A stretch of 64,000 bases of DNA from Triplophysa rosa (taxonomy: Eukaryota > Chordata > Actinopteri > Cypriniformes > Nemacheilidae): NCBI RefSeq assembly GCF_024868665.1, contig NC_079891.1, positions 11,899,910 to 11,963,909 on the forward strand, written 5' to 3'. The position numbers were made by a program, and so were the translations under genes. Shown here in pieces: positions 22,680-33,513 of this stretch. Positions within the stretch are counted from its first letter, which is position 1. The number at the start of each line of letters is the position of its first letter. Under the pieces are notes generated by a model that searched no databases, had not been told where the DNA came from, and was given only the letters and a program-made list of their open reading frames with translations.

Positions 22680-22973
22680 AGGGATACTTCACCCAAAAAT
22701 GAAAATTCTGCCATCTACTCTCAGATTGTTCCAAACCTGTATAAATGTCTGTGTGCTGCTGAACACAGGAAGACATTTGGAAGAATGTCAAATCTTACCC
22801 CCATTGACTCCCACAGTATTTATTTTCACTACTGTGGCAGTAAATGAGGGATGGTATCTGACATTCTTCCACATATCTTCCTATGTATTCAGCATCAAAA
22901 AACATTTTTACAGGTTTGGAACAATCTGGCGTTGAGTAAATGACAAATTTTCTTTTTTGGGTGAAGCATCCCT
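22680..22973. mobile_element. Kolobok-type MITE with TTAA target duplication
   Basis: TTAA flanks both sides (22676-22679, 22974-22977). The ends are AGGGATACTTCACCCAAAAA and the inverted relative AAAGAAAATTTG...GGGTGAAGCATCCCT. TTAA with AGGG termini fits the Kolobok superfamily. It sits between repeat B' and a LINE RNase H fragment. Confidence 0.8.
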
Positions 22974-22977
22974 TTAA

Positions 22978-23470
22978 AATGTTTGTAGTAGCAAGTAAGA
23001 TTGCTACCATTTCTGTAGTGTACACTCCAAATGAACAGAAACTCTTTTGCCAATACAAATTTTTAAGTGTGGGATACATACAGCTGCTGAAGCTCTACCA
23101 GTAACAGCATCTTTTGATCCATCAGTGAAGACTCTAATCATATTTTTGTAATTTTGTTCAAGAAACTGTTTAACCACGTCACATTTTGGTATTACTCTAT
23201 TTTTATCATTAACTATTTCTTGCAACCCAAGATCTACTTCTGGCGACGGGAGCAGCCAAGGCGAAATGGGTGATACTACAACTGCAGGGCACATTTCTAT
23301 GTTTAAAATGTCACATGATTGAGCAGCTTTTCCAACAGTCCATCCAAAACTACTATACTTGTCAGACTCTTGTTCCCAGCATTTATCCAATACCTTCTTA
23401 ATGGGATGATTCACATAGTGACCCTTTATTGATACCGAATCATTCAGCATTATCTGACTCTTCTTTTTCT
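22978..23470 (-). pseudogene. 5'-truncated I-like LINE, RNase H part
   Basis: The minus strand reads into RVFTDGSKDAVTGRASAAV, the opening strand of an RNase H domain with its first Asp. Conserved upstream linker sequence precedes it. The remaining RNase H is lost where the TTAA MITE begins. It starts next to the 3' tail of another LINE copy (23475), so it looks like a separate 5'-truncated copy. A frame of 165 codons (23501-23004) covers most of it. Confidence 0.7.
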
Positions 23471-23474
23471 GGTG

Positions 23475-23688
23475 TTTTATGGCGGTTTGGCAAACCAACA
23501 AAAAGGTGCATTACCGCCACCTACTGATCTGGAGTGTAAATAGATTTGGAAGGTAGAAATACACTAAAAAAAACCCACCTATATTCTATCTATTGTTCCT
23601 GTGTTATTCAGGTATTTAAATAATATTTCATGTACTCTTGATTGCCTTGACCCGTTTCCTAACAATACTTTTAAAGAAATATTATCCA
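23475..23688 (-). mobile_element. 3' end of the I-like LINE (third piece)
   Basis: Continuing the minus-strand LINE frame across the hAT insertion, codons here give the last part of the ORF (DNISLKVLLG... ending ...TIDRI and a stop near 23580). A 3' UTR follows with CAGTAGGTGGCGGTAATGC and an AGAAAAAGAAG tail, both familiar from fish LINEs. The LINE is interrupted at 23689-23696 by a hAT-type element with target duplication CTCCCAAC. Confidence 0.7.
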
Positions 23689-24132
23689 CTCCCAACCAAT
23701 GTTGGGGGTAACGCGTTACAAGTAACGTGCTTTACATAATCAGAATACTTTTTAAGTAACAAGTAATGTAACGCAGTTACTTTATAAATTTACATATCAA
23801 TACTCGAGTTACTTTTGTTTTTCAAGTAAATCGAATTACTTTTCAGTCTAACCATTGATTTATATGAATATTTTTTAAACTGCAGAAGTGAAATTCTGAA
23901 TTAAAAGTAATGTAGACATGATCACTCATGCTTGCGCAGAAACAGTCGCTAGTCAGACATTGGCAGTGTTGCCATGTCTACAGTGCTGCAGTGTTCAGGC
24001 TTCTTTTTTGTTATGCAAATCTGGCAACCCTTGACACAGAGATGGGAGGCGAGAGCTCAGATGCGGAGCTATAGTGTGGCCACACTCACCACCATGAACA
24101 AAATGCCCGCAAATGCCGGTCATGCTCAATAG

Positions 24133-24275
24133 ACAGCTTTCAGATCGTGAAATTAGCGCGAATCACGAGTTGCAACAGCAATCAATTGTCCTGCAAATGC
24201 TGAACATGTTTGGAAGATAACTTTCAGATCACGAAATTAGCGCAAGTCATGACACGCAACAGCAATCAATGGTCT
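24133..24275. repeat. Two-copy tandem repeat, about 88 bp
   Basis: The blocks CTTTCAGATCGTGAAATTAG and CTTTCAGATCACGAAATTAG are each followed by a CAACAGCAATCAAT block, at about 24138-24190 and 24222-24275. Confidence 0.7.
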
Positions 24276-24329
24276 CATGCCTCGTGAATGTAAACATAAG
24301 CTGTGTTCGTCTGTTTGTGGCTGTAGCAG

Positions 24330-24811
24330 TTTTAGCTGACGTTATTATATTGATGAGCAAAGCTCACCAAATATGGTTCTCCACCAGATCTTTCAAGATC
24401 ATATCCATGAAATTAGTTATTTAAAACATCAATTTCAGTCAAGGAATTAGTTTAGTTTAGTGATCAAATATACATATTTTACGGTCTCTGATTAGTAATA
24501 TAAAGCATGACAATACTTGTATGCATTCAACCAGCAAATGCCTCAATGATATTATATACTTTACATTATCTCATGGCCATAAGTAACGTGACTTTACGAA
24601 ACAGGATTTAGAGCAAAGGTAGCGTAAATCGCAACACAGTAAAAGGGACCAAGTCTGTGAGTGTGAATACAGAAAACCCATCACAAATGAATATATATGG
24701 TTGTTTATTAAACTCTACTCTACATGATAACAAAAACAATGACGATCGCATAAAACAAACAAATACATGAAACACAAATGCGCTTGGAAGCGCGGAGGGA
24801 GAAAGAGTGAG

Positions 24812-24843
<32 letters not shown>

Positions 24844-25559
24844 GCATGGCAGCGATTTCTGAACACCAATAAAAATCATCTTTAACAAAGAGGCACAGAT
24901 TTAACGCAGCTATTCTATAAATAGAAACGGATACTTGCAAGCTCTGTGCTGGACCGATATCCGTATGCGCGTGTAGAGATGGAATTGTTCAAAAAGGTTT
25001 CAGAAAGGTAATCCCTGCAGAAAGTTGCGGGCCTCGTGATCGGCCCGCATGGCTTAACCACGTGGCAGTAGAAGTCCATTGTTCCATCCCTTTCCCAGGG
25101 GGGAGGGCAGTCTCTGAAGAGACCAGAGGAAGGGACGAAGCCGGAAGAGAAGAGAGGACGACAAGACAAGAGAGGTTTTCAGAGCAGGCTCGATATTTAA
25201 CCTCATGAGAGGGCATGCCCACCTGAGTTTGAATCGACCAATCAGAGTTGAGCAGGGAAAAGGTTCTTTGTCCACTCAACAGCTAATTTGCATCTTTATG
25301 ACCTCCTGGCAACTTTACAAAATATCATTCCCAATTATAACATAATGAAAAGAAAGTGTTCTATGGTCACACAATGTATATATACAAGGAGGAAGAGTAA
25401 AGACAAACATTTAGATATCGAAAATGGATAGGTTTGAATTGCAACAAGTCATGATTCATTCAGATGGAACGCATACAAACAAAGCCTGAATTAAACTTGT
25501 ATATCTAACTGTAACAGACTATTTAAAATGGCGCAAGCACCAACACACAACCTATATAG
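24330..25559. other. Unresolved repeat-like DNA in the hAT interval
   Basis: Contains a GC-rich part at 25000-25280 with short minus-strand frames and a possible polyadenylation signal on the minus strand near 24700. An LTR is possible but I cannot define ends. Confidence 0.35.
24817..24842. repeat. (GA)n microsatellite
   Basis: An uninterrupted AG run within an LTR-like, purine-rich segment. Confidence 0.95.
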
Positions 25560-26726
25560 TGTCGTGGCAAAAAGTTGATCAGCCAATGTTGAAAGAATTC
25601 ACAAAGACCAGAGAGCCAGGTTTCAAGAGGTTTCAATCTTTATTTGCTCGAGCAAGCAAAGTGAGACATACAGAGTTTATCTGTTGATGCCTAACGAATA
25701 CATGTCTGACTCCATCTTTTATGCATTGTTCTCAAGTTGTTATCACAGTTCAAACCAATCATGTTTTACCTGACATCATCTTCTACCAACCAGGTTTTAC
25801 ATGACATCACTTATTTTTATTAGTCCATCCCCTTATGCCTTGTTACAGTTACATTTAATCCTGCACTTGCTACAGTTATATTTCCGGCCTACCATATTAA
25901 GATTTCCGACCTACCATATTAGGATTTCCGGCCTACCGTTTTAGGATTTCCGGCCTACGATTTTAGGATTTATTCGTAAGGAGCGCCTCTCAATAACACA
26001 TACGTATATCACATGCTCTTTATCTTGACACCTTTCCGGGGGCTTTCGGACGATACATGATTTATCATTGGTTTTATTAAAAATGAACTCATGGTTTAGC
26101 GTGAGCACCCCAGCGTCTTTGGCTGTATGCGATAAGTTAAACTCCTCTACAAAAGTGTGTGTGGTGTGCGTGCAGTTCCTGTCTTAGTGTGAGAAGATGT
26201 TTGGTGTGTACGCAGGTGTTCACACAGGTGTTCAAACTCATACATGAGTCCCATAGCCCTTGTTAAGATCAGAGAAGTACATGAACTCTGTAACTACCTT
26301 TAAATCTATTCTTTTATATAAGAAAACTATTTTATATAAGAAAACTCAGTAATATATTTAGAATATAAGAAAAGTCAATAATATGTCTAGAAAAACCACC
26401 ATAATAGTTAGATATATGTATAGAAAAGGACAGTTTAATCACATAAGTTCCTATTGTCATGGACATTTCTCTGGTTAGCCTCAGATGTTAAGTTAGAGAT
26501 GAGACAGAGACTTCTCACCAATGCTTTGAAGCATAGGGGTCGTAAATATCCAACAGAGAGACAAAACGTTATCAAAACTCTAAAACCAGACCCCTGGAGC
26601 CAGGTTTTTGCTATGGTCTTTTGATGATGATAGCAAAAGAAACCAGGACAAAAGGGAGTGGGGGTTGATGGCTCTTCTTTCAATGACTCCGACCATTTGG
26701 CTTATGCTAGATTCTCTACATGGCGC
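25560..26726 (-). mobile_element. Possible solo LTR
   Basis: The plus strand starts TGTCGTGGCAAAAAG and has a minus-strand AATAAA signal near 25640. It ends in TCTCTACA near 26720, so TG...CA ends are possible. Its start resembles that of the LTR-like element at 28102 (TGTTGTGGTAAAAAT), both followed by a similar TTTATTTGCT-G-AGC block. No convincing target duplication was seen, so the boundaries are tentative. Confidence 0.3.
25880..25967. repeat. Four 22-bp tandem repeats
   Basis: The unit ATTTCCGGCCTACCATATTA plus two bases is repeated four times (25880, 25902, 25924, 25946) with a few substitutions. Confidence 0.9.
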
Positions 26727-26836
26727 TGCACACACAGACAGATCTGCAGACTTAAATGGGCATGGTCACTGTTAGAAGAAGGGTTGGGGAGTGGGCGGAG
26801 CGCGAGAGAAAGAGAGGAAACAACTGTTATTTGTTA

Positions 26837-27471
26837 GAGGCCGTTTACACGAGACCGTTTTCAACTGAAAACGCAAAAAAAATATGCGTTTTAGCTGTCC
26901 GTTTACACGGAAACGGTGTTTTAGGGGACTGAAAACGCAAACTTTTGAAAACGGCTCTCAAAGTGCAACTTTTTGAAAACACCGCCGTTTTTGTTTCCAT
27001 GTAAACTGCAAGACGGAACTTCCTGAAAACGATGACGTCACGCGCTTGCGTATTACACGCTCAGTCAAGCGAGTATAGCCAAAACAAAATAGCGGCTTCC
27101 CGTACTGTGAGCTCTCGCTGCTCGACTGTGTATTAATGTTTCCCCAGCAAAATGTGGATTTGCTGCACCCACAAGACCAACGGAGACACACTATTACATT
27201 CGCCAGACTTTAAACACACATATACGTCGACCAATGGTATTAAAAGCACTTTTGGCTTATAAATGTGCATGTGTACGTGTCAAGGCACGTCCTGTTTCTT
27301 TACACAACAACATCGCCATCCACTGGCCTGGCATGCATACTACAGCGTTTTTATCCATTTTCCTGGATCCGTGTAAATGCAAACCGCTTTGATAACGCTG
27401 TCATGTGTACGTGAAACTTTTCAAAAACACAATGGAAAAACTTTTCCGTTTTTCATCGTGTAAATGTGGCC
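26837..27471. mobile_element. GGCC-ended MITE with AAAACG-rich body
   Basis: The ends GAGGCCGTTTACACGA and GGCCACATTTACACGATG (inverted) are flanked by TTA (26834-26836, 27472-27474). The body is rich in AAAACG and TTTTGAAAAC words. The TTA duplication would suggest a Harbinger-type element, but hAT cannot be excluded. Confidence 0.55.
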
Positions 27472-27821
27472 TTAGTCTCCTCACCAAATACCAGCATATA
27501 TACAACATAATATGTTAAATGTCATTTTCCCCTCAAAATAATATTATATAATATTAGTAATATATTACATATTAGATTAAGCATAATTTCGTATAACACT
27601 ATCAAGTTGTTTTGGCTCAACAAAGTGCTCAGTAATGCAAAGAGGATCTGTCATATCGCTTATATATAACTTTTTTAAATAAATAAAAAAACACCTATAT
27701 TCGCCAGCCAAAAATCCTCCTTTTCCCACACAATGTTATACGACTGGAAACGACTCTGCCATCTCAAAAGCTCACCGGCGCCAACTTGTGCAACTAGCCA
27801 TGCTGTCAAATCACAATAAAT

Positions 27822-27905
27822 ATGGAGAGTGACACTGAAGTTAGCAGTGTCAACAGTAGGCAGAGCTCTGATGAGGTGGAGGACTACTGGTCAGAAAATA
27901 TTTGA
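27822..27905 (+). pseudogene. Short N-terminal remnant of a possible hAT transposase
   Basis: The ATG at 27822 starts a 27-codon acidic, Ser-rich peptide (MESDTEVSSVNSRQSSDEVE at its start) closed by a TGA at 27903. Such acidic starts precede the BED zinc finger in many hAT transposases, and the interval lies inside a hAT-type element. The downstream domains are missing. The same peptide is present at 31471-31554 in the duplicated copy. Confidence 0.35.
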
Positions 27906-28101
27906 AATGTTTTTTTAAAGAAAATAAAGGTGTGTTATAGACTATATAGGATTGTTAAATGCATTACAGTGTTAAACACTAAAGAACAGCAAAGTCTGGA
28001 AAAGCATGAGCATCAGTTAGGTGAGAAATAGTAACGCAAAAAGTACTTTCAGTTACTTTCCACAAAAAGTACCGTATTGAGTAACTCAATATTGTAACTA
28101 G

Positions 28102-28789
28102 TGTTGTGGTAAAAATATTGGTCTTGTAGTTCAAAAATTCTTTCAGACAAAGAAGGTCCAGGTGACAAAGAGTTAACTTTATTTGCTTGAGCCCAAACAA
28201 AGTGAGATGTTCCAAGTCATCTAAAAACCAAGTGTTTTCCAGTCTACAGTTATAGTAAAACTTCTGAAAGGTGGTCTCTTCTAAAACCAATCAGGTACTT
28301 TCCTGTTATCTCTAATTTTTTATTAACCAATTATCGATTGCCTGCCACCAATAAGTCCCAGGCAACAAGGTACGTATCTAATGGTGGTACGCTGGCTATT
28401 ACCTCATTTTTAAAATAATTTGCATACAATGGTTACCACACGAGACCACCAAACAAGCCATGGTCACCATATGAGACGTGCGTGATCATGGTTACTTTTA
28501 AACAGTGGAAAGTATTGTGCATAATTCTGATCATTTTGTGTCATTTTGTGCATATATGCACTTTTGGGCTCTGTTGTACATCCCACTTATAATAAGTATT
28601 CATAGGAATGATATTACCATAGATGTGTTAATAATCAGACCAATAACTATTATACAAGTGAATATATGAAGATGATTTGATGATTTAATGATATAATCAG
28701 TATACTTAAGCATTGATTGAGTGTTGTTTGAACTATAAGTATATTTTTAATCGTTTTAACCAAGTATAGACCAGATTTCAGCAATATAA
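28102..28789. mobile_element. Long-inverted-arm LTR-like element, partial copy
   Basis: Identical in extent to 31751-32438 and cut by the contig edge. See the full copy at 31751-32858. Confidence 0.75.
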
Positions 28790-28790
28790 N

Positions 28791-29644
28791 CAGAGACAGT
28801 ACAAACGAGAGCCAAATACAAAAAAACGCATACGGCAATTTCGGACTGTATGTGCAAAGACCTTTAAAGTTGAAAAGTACTTTAATCAAAATAATAATAA
28901 AAAATACAACGTGTTTTGATTGCTGGATCGAAATTTGATTGCTTAGCCATGTTTAAAACAAGACTGTATGTTCTTCTGTACCCTGCCCTCAGCGTAAACT
29001 ATAGCTTTTATTTTCGATTGACAATATTTAGCTTAAGATGGCTATCCTTTTTCATGAAGGAAAACGTTTCGTTGTAATTGCACCTGCTGCTGTAAATAAT
29101 TTGCATTTGTAAATAATAAAACGTGTATTTTCCTTGAAAACAGCCGTGTTTGTCATTTAAAAACATCTATATAATAATAACCCAATAATAGCTTATTCGG
29201 TTGTATTTTGTCAGATTTTCTCAATTTTTTTCTGTCTTGTTCCTCATCGTTTCAAGTGCATTCATAATGTCAGTGGCAGGTGGCCATGGTAAATATAAAT
29301 TAAGGCAAATATAAATAGCATGGTAAATATAAATTATTTAACCAAAGGTTAAATAATGCATACAATCATAAATAAATGTAGACACAGCCATTTATTTCCG
29401 TATTCCGTTTGAGAATATTTAGCTGAAGATGGTGTAATCAAGGAATTTGTTTTTAATGCACATCATTGCTGTTTGTTGTTCTGCATTTACCAAAGAAAAT
29501 AAGTAATAAAATAAAATAAAAAAAATGAATATTTTCCTTTCAATGCTCATCGTTTAATTTTTGATTAAATCGTTTTTGGCCGTAGTCATTTAAAGTCTTG
29601 ATTATTTCAATTCATATACACACAATAGAAGCAAAGCATGAAAA
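28791..29644. other. AT-rich start of a short contig
   Basis: Unrelated to the sequence on the other side of the N. It has two weakly similar AT-rich stretches (about 29000-29120 and 29395-29510) and no gene. Confidence 0.5.
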
Positions 29645-30000
29645 CGTCTCGGTTACGTTTGTAACCTCGGTTCCCTGATGGAGGGAACGAGACGTTGTGT
29701 CGAACCGACAGATGGGGTTCGTCCCTGAGGACCAATCGTTTCCGACTGCTTAGAAAAGGCCAATGAAAATTGGCAAATGAAATTTGCATGCCGGACTCCA
29801 CCCCGGACATCCGGGTATAAAAGGGAGACGGCGTGCATCATTCATTCACCTTAGTTCTGAGGAGCCTGAGACCTCTCACGACTGCTGCAGAGGACAGCAC
29901 GTGTTGTGGCAAGAGGACACAACGTCTCGTTCCCTCCATCAGGGAACCGAGGTTACAAACGTAACCGAGACGTTCCCTTTCTGTCGGTCTCTCGACGTTG
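29645..30000. repeat. DIRS terminal/inverted repeat structure
   Basis: Bases 29647-29702 are complementary to 29918-29975 (words ACGTTTGTAACCTCGGTTCC and GATGGAGGGAACGAGACG). Between them lies the plus-oriented DIRS left end, with a TATAAAAGG box at 29816-29824 and a short leader. After 29975 an outer repeat, CTCTCGACGTTGTGTCGA, follows. Such complementary ends and internal complementary regions are what DIRS elements use to circularise. Confidence 0.7.
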
Positions 30001-30726
30001 TGTCGAACCGACAGATGGGGTTCCAATGGAAAACACCATAACACTGTGCCCTGTCACAATCTCAACGAAGCGACGGTGACTGGCCAGGGCGTGTCAGTCG
30101 AGAACGCTACCGCGAAATTGAATCCTACCAGTGGGTAGGTAGGGGGTCCCAGAGCTTTCTGAAAGGTGGGAATGCCCCTACCTTCGGCCTCACAGGCGGC
30201 GACCTTGTTTCTCTAACAGCGAGAAGCCGCCCGGAACCGTAAGGCACTGGGTAAGCGCTACTCCCTAAGTGGGGGATGCGCTACAGAGACCACTTCCTAC
30301 TATTCCACTATTCTTCGAGGAGAATAGTGGAGATACCAACATGGTCTCACCGATGGGGAAGAACTCATGGGAAGAAAGTGTGGCTGAAGAGAAAACCGCG
30401 AGGTGGAGGTCCACCTGGGGAGGTCATGGGTTACCAAGGTGGGAACCAGCATGAGGATACATCAGACGGAACCGCCCTACTGGGGAGTTGCAACGTCTGG
30501 TAGCACTAGGTCCGGTTAGAGCTATGCTGCGAATAACTCAGGTGAAACCTGGTCTAAGGGGCAGGGCTGCTCTGCCCAGCCTGCCCCAGGGGGTGCTTGC
30601 TTAGTGATGGATAGAGTGCCTGTTATTCGCCCAGTGGGGAAAGAATGGAGGCTAAATCGGTATACTGACCCACTCGAGAGAGGGGAAAAAGAACCGAACA
30701 GGCGTACACCCTACCAGTTGCCGGTC
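30001..30726 (-). mobile_element. DIRS 3' non-coding region
   Basis: GC-richer DNA between the recombinase stop and the terminal repeats. It is read on the minus strand as the 3' region of the DIRS copy. Confidence 0.55.
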
Positions 30727-31124
30727 CTACATGTGGCCATGCAGGACGCGGGCTGACACCGGCTCTACGCGGAGGTTGTAAAACCTCGCGAAGGTGTTGG
30801 GTGTAGCCCAACCCGCAGCTCTGCAAATGTCTGCGAGAGAGGCCCCCCGTGCCAAGGCCCAAGAGGAGGCAACACCCCGGGTGGAGTGGGCCCTCACTCC
30901 TAGGGGGCACGGGCGATTTAGGGTTTGGTAATTTGCCTTGACAGCGTTCACAATCCAATGGGCCAACCTCTGCTTGGAGACAGCTCTCCCCTGTTGCTGA
31001 CCTCCGAAACAGACAAAGAGCTGATCCGAGCTCCTGAACTCTGTGTGCGGTCTAAGTAGAGGTGCAGCGCGCGTACTGGACACAACACGGACGGGGTTGG
31101 GTCTTCCTCCCCAGTGGGGAGCGC
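30727..31124 (-). pseudogene. DIRS tyrosine recombinase, C-terminal part
   Basis: The minus strand reads a tyrosine recombinase C-terminus. It shows RAHSTRGVASSWAL with the HxxR pair, then DICRAAGWATPNTFARFYNL carrying the nucleophilic Tyr. Upstream, QLFVCFGGQQQGRAVSKQRL is the linker seen in fish DIRS recombinases. The rest of the gene is cut by the contig edge (N at 31125). This copy keeps the H, R and Y that other copies in the window have lost. The enzyme integrates the circular DIRS DNA, which is why these elements lack an integrase and target duplications. Confidence 0.85.
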
Positions 31125-31125
31125 N

Positions 31126-32438
31126 CTCCTCACCAAATACCAGCATATATACAACATAATATGTTAAATGTCATTTTCCCCTCAAAATAATATTATATAA
31201 TATTAGTAATATATTACATATTAGATTAAGCATAATTTCGTATAACACTATCAAGTTGTTTTGGCTCAACAAAGTGCTCAGTAATGCAAAGAGGATCTGT
31301 CATATCGCTTATATATAACTTTTTTAAATAAATAAAAAAACACCTATATTCGCCAGCCAAAAATCCTCCTTTTCCCACACAATGTTATACGACTGGAAAC
31401 GACTCTGCCATCTCAAAAGCTCACCGGCGCCAACTTGTGCAACTAGCCATGCTGTCAAAACACAATAAATATGGAGAGTGACACAGAAGTTAGCAGTGTC
31501 AACAGTAGGCAGAGCTCTGATGAGGTGGAGGACTACTGGTCAGAAAATATTTGAAATGTTTTTTTAAAGAAAATAAAGGTGTGTTATAGACTATATAGGA
31601 TTGTTAAATGCATTACAGTGTTAAACACTAAAGAACAGCAAAGTCTGGAAAAGCATGAGCATCAGTTAGGTGAGAAATAGTAACGCAAAAAGTACTTTCA
31701 GTTACTTTCCACAAAAAGTACCGTATTGAGTAACTCAATATTGTAACTAGTGTTGTGGTAAAAATATTGGTCTTGTAGTTCAAAAATTCTTTCAGACAAA
31801 GAAGGTCCAGGTGACAAAGAGTTAACTTTATTTGCTTGAGCCCAAACAAAGTGAGATGTTCCAAGTCATCTAAAAACCAAGTGTTTTCCAGTCTACAGTT
31901 ATAGTAAAACTTCTGAAAGGTGGTCTCTTCTAAAACCAATCAGGTACTTTCCTGTTATCTCTAATTTTTTATTAACCAATTATCGATTGCCTGCCACCAA
32001 TAAGTCCCAGGCAACAAGGTACGTATCTAATGGTGGTACGCTGGCTATTACCTCATTTTTAAAATAATTTGCATACAATGGTTACCACACGAGACCACCA
32101 AACAAGCCATGGTCACCATATGAGACGTGCGTGATCATGGTTACTTTTAAACAGTGGAAAGTATTGTGCATAATTCTGATCATTTTGTGTCATTTTGTGC
32201 ATATATGCACTTTTGGGCTCTGTTGTACATCCCACTTATAATAAGTATTCATAGGAATGATATTACCATAGATGTGTTAATAATCAGACCAATAACTATT
32301 ATACAAGTGAATATATGAAGATGATTTGATGATTTAATGATATAATCAGTATACTTAAGCATTGATTGAGTGTTGTTTGAACTATAAGTATATTTTTAAT
32401 CGTTTTAACCAAGTATAGACCAGATTTCAGCAATATAA
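31126..32438. repeat. 1,313-bp duplication, second copy
   Basis: Begins directly after the N at 31125. See 27477-28789. Sequence then runs on without a break into 32439 and beyond. Confidence 0.9.
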
Positions 32439-32858
32439 AATTCAGTGATGTCTTTGGATCTGTTTAAGGCCTGACCTAGATAAAGTTCAGAAGGTTGAAC
32501 ATGTTGTTCACTTTGTGGCCTGAAAACTGGTACCAACTGGAAAACTTATTTTTAAAAACCAAGTAAAGGTCGACATTCCACTATTAGATACAAACCTTGT
32601 TGCCTAGAAAATAATAGTGGCAGACGAGAATGATTGGATAATAAAAAATAAAAGGTAAAGGGAATTTCCTGATTGGTTTAGGAAAGCACCTCCTTTCCTA
32701 AGTTTCACTATAACTACAGGCTGGAAAACACTAAGTTTTCAGATGACTTGGGACATCTCACTTTGTTTGGCCTGATCAAATAAAGTTAACTCCTTGACAC
32801 ATGAACCTTCTTTGTCTGAGAGATTTTTTGAACTTCAAGATCGACTTCTACCACATCA
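31751..32858. mobile_element. LTR-like element with about 320-bp inverted arms
   Basis: The left arm starts TGTTGTGGTAAAAAT and the right end, read on the minus strand, starts TGATGTGGTAGAAG. Both continue into corresponding words: CTTGTAGTTCAAAAA, CAGACAAAGAAGGT, GAGTTAACTTTATTTG, AAACAAAGTGAGATGT, GTTTTCCAG. The two arms (about 31751-32075 and 32540-32858) are diverged (roughly three quarters similar by eye). They face each other around a non-repeated centre. Each arm, read toward the outer end, carries AATAAA about 60-70 bases before a terminal CA, which looks like the 3' part of an LTR. It could be two LTRs in inverted orientation or an unclassified foldback transposon. No target duplication is visible. 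Confidence 0.6.
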
Positions 32859-33188
32859 AAAGTCCCCAGGTTTCAGAGAGAGCACAACATGCTTTAAACT
32901 TTAGGCCTCTAAAAACATCACTGGACTTTACCTTGTTACATTGTGCTCAAATGTGCTTAAAACATGCTTAAAGTGACATTACGTGCATTTATATAAACAA
33001 TCATTGGTTACAGGTACAGATTGTATCATTAAATCATCAATTCATCTTCAAATAATCAAATCATCATCATAAACCTACTTATATGTAATCATTCTTATTA
33101 AATGTTATTTCAGATCAAGCCATCTATGTACTGATGTTCCTATGAATACTTCTTAATACTTTTTAGGTATTTTATCAAGTGCATTTAT

Positions 33189-33311
33189 AACTGTGGTGAA
33201 TAACAGTGCACAATACATGTAAAATATATAACTGTGGTGAATAACAGTGCTCAATACATGTAAAATATATAACTGTGGTGAATAACAGTGCTCAATACAT
33301 GTAAAATATAT
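33189..33311. repeat. Three 41-bp tandem repeats
   Basis: Three near-identical copies beginning AACTGTGGTGAATAACAGTG at 33189, 33230 and 33271, inside the hAT interval near its right end. Confidence 0.92.
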
Positions 33312-33392
33312 CTTGTTTGTGTTCATATGTGTTCAGAAATTACACAATACTAGTTACTTTTAAAAGTAACTTTCCCCAACACTGCTCCCAAC

Positions 33393-33511
33393 CATCCTAA
33401 TTCTTGAATTAATTGGAATCTCTCAATTTCATATGCAGAACACTCATTAAGGATATGCCTCACTGTTTCAAATTCTCCACATTTGTCACACTTTCCCGAT
33501 TCATGCTTACC
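33393..33511 (-). pseudogene. I-like LINE, zinc-knuckle segment (middle piece)
   Basis: Read on the minus strand, the codons give GKCDKCGEFETVRHILNECS, the Cys/His cluster found near the C-terminus of I/Nimb-type LINE ORF2. The preceding part of the LINE lies beyond the CACTG element at 36254, and the following part lies beyond the hAT at 23688. The frame and sense are consistent across all three pieces. Confidence 0.75.
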
Positions 33512-33513
33512 TA

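Larger units (their letters stand above)
27477..28789. repeat. 1,313-bp duplication, first copy
   Basis: Ends at the N at 28790. It matches 31126-32438 without indels and with only about two substitutions noticed (for example near 27811 and 27837). Equal length and contig-edge position on both sides point to unmerged overlapping contigs. Confidence 0.9.
23697..33384. mobile_element. hAT-type element with nested insertions
   Basis: The left end CAATGTTGGGGGTAACGCG and the right end (reverse of CAGTGTTGGGGAAAGTTAC) form imperfect TIRs. The 8-bp sequence CTCCCAAC lies on both sides (23689-23696 and 33385-33392), and the interrupted LINE reads through when the interval is removed. Subterminal GTTACTTT/AAAGTAAC motifs occur at both ends. 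A short start of a possible transposase is at 27822. Much of the 9.7 kb is other material: LTR-like sequence, a GGCC-ended MITE, a misplaced DIRS contig and a 1.3-kb assembly duplication. The native element is therefore much shorter. Confidence 0.8.

Noticed and set aside
23697..23830. GTAACGCGTTACAAGTAACG as a regulatory palindrome
   Set aside because: It belongs to the subterminal repeats of the hAT-type element and needs no regulatory explanation.
24608..25279. Several overlapping minus-strand frames as a gene
   Set aside because: The frames overlap one another in a GC/purine-rich stretch, carry no known motifs, and start or stop arbitrarily.
25560..26726. A firm solo-LTR call
   Set aside because: TG...CA ends can be chosen but no target duplication or second copy supports the boundaries, so it is kept only as a low-confidence feature.
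29816..29824. TATAAAAGG as a host gene promoter
   Set aside because: The same box lies at the same distance from the ends in the DIRS copies at 39.95 and 63.44 kb, so it is the element's own promoter.
33189..33311. Three regular 41-bp repeats, CRISPR-like at first sight
   Set aside because: The copies are directly adjacent with no unique spacers, in fish-like DNA; it is a plain tandem repeat.
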